From: DATCLA01 sp036564195
GTDB taxonomy: Bacteria; Bacillota; UBA4882; UBA8346
Direction of reading: 5' to 3'
Assembly (NCBI GenBank): GCA_036564195.1
Contig: DATCLA010000236.1
Location: 1-23,637, forward strand
Length of the DNA: 23,637 bases
The first letter of the stretch is position 1; each line of letters starts with the position of its first letter. Of this stretch, positions 23,433-23,637 are shown in pieces. The notes under the pieces are model-generated. The model did no database searches and was not told where the DNA came from. It worked only from the letters and a program-made list of their open reading frames with translations. The position numbers and the translations under genes are program-made.

Positions 23433-23637
23433 TTAATTTTGCAAACCCTTCGGTGCCTGGGCATTAGCAGTATTGTTCTTCTTTTCAGTTTCACGGACAA
23501 TAGTCTGTTCAATCGACTGGCGGGTCTCACGGATCATCGCAATTATTTCGGCAAACCGGGCATCAAGTTCATCCTTCTCCATTAGTTGTGCCTTAAGGAG
23601 TGTCTGTTCTGCTTCGATGGTCCGGCGGTTATAATCC
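23433..23637 (-). CDS. Coiled-coil protein, upstream paralog, N-terminus cut by window edge
   Basis: The last 67 residues of a gene that enters from the right edge; the complete codons start at 23636. The visible part is one helix, EAEQTLLKAQLMEKDELDARFAEIIAMIRETRQ in outline, which aligns without gaps to the next gene (shared E-x-x-ELDA-x-x-AE and IR-x-x-R). A Lys/Asn/Ala-rich tail ends in APKGLQN. The stop is 100 bp before the ATG of its paralog. The open frame at 23339-23530 in another frame is a shadow and includes this gene's end only in the wrong phase. Whether more copies lie beyond the edge is unknown. Confidence 0.7.
   Translation of the reverse strand, partial: DYNRRTIEAEQTLLKAQLMEKDELDARFAEIIAMIRETRQSIEQTIVRETEKKNNTANAQAPKGLQN

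Noticed and set aside
23339..23530. 63-codon minus-strand frame
   Set aside because: Out of phase with the paralog-supported frame at 23433-23637, with a composition unlike a real protein.
1..23637. CRISPR arrays, tRNA/rRNA genes, insertion sequences, phage or defence genes
   Set aside because: No regularly spaced repeats, cloverleaf signatures, transposase or integrase motifs were seen; the longer repeats found are terminators or short dyads.

Overview
The window looks like chromosome of a spore-forming, monoderm Bacillota (Clostridia- or Limnochordia-like). The evidence is two small CotF-type spore coat proteins, a lipoprotein-type PstS, strong AGGAGG-type ribosome binding sites, frequent GTG/TTG starts and sigma-A promoters. 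I cannot name a genus. There is no rRNA, tRNA, CRISPR array, transposase or integrase in view. Most of the window is ordinary housekeeping and accessory chromosome; the less familiar material is at the right end.

Layout, left to right. A truncated WYL/HTH_11-type regulator runs off the left edge (minus). After a gap of about 380 bp comes a secreted D-Ala-D-Ala carboxypeptidase (minus). Divergent from it lies a two-gene CotF-type coat operon (plus) ending in a strong terminator. Then comes a complete minus-strand phosphate operon, pstS-pstC-pstA-pstB-phoU. Upstream of it is a minus-strand MacA/MacB-like tripartite exporter operon (membrane fusion protein, ATPase, FtsX-type permease) with its own 16-bp-stem terminator. 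Divergent from the exporter is a MarR regulator translationally coupled to fabF, driven by a near-consensus sigma-A promoter. Next are an AarF/UbiB-type kinase-like membrane protein (plus), a Glf-like FAD oxidoreductase (minus), and a divergent GtrA membrane protein (plus). A large cytoplasmic GH94-type glycoside phosphorylase (minus) and an exported CotA-like multicopper oxidase (minus) each look monocistronic, with their own promoter and terminator.

Right end (about 21.8 to 23.6 kb). This holds short minus-strand genes I do not recognise: a 129-aa membrane protein; an 88-aa protein with its own promoter, a 16-codon leader ORF ending four bases before its start, and a terminator; and two tandem genes encoding small coiled-coil proteins that are clearly paralogous, the upstream one cut by the window edge. 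These are the best candidates for undescribed biology here.

How the genes may work together. The pst operon imports phosphate, with PhoU as negative modulator. The MarR/fabF unit and the MacAB-like exporter share a 312-bp divergent control region with a perfect 7-bp dyad, so one MarR protein could connect lipid synthesis and efflux; this is inference. GtrA and the Glf-like oxidoreductase also share a control region and probably serve cell-surface glycan synthesis. Many starts were reassigned to internal codons because a Shine-Dalgarno sequence lies inside the longest open frame; the reason is given in each entry.
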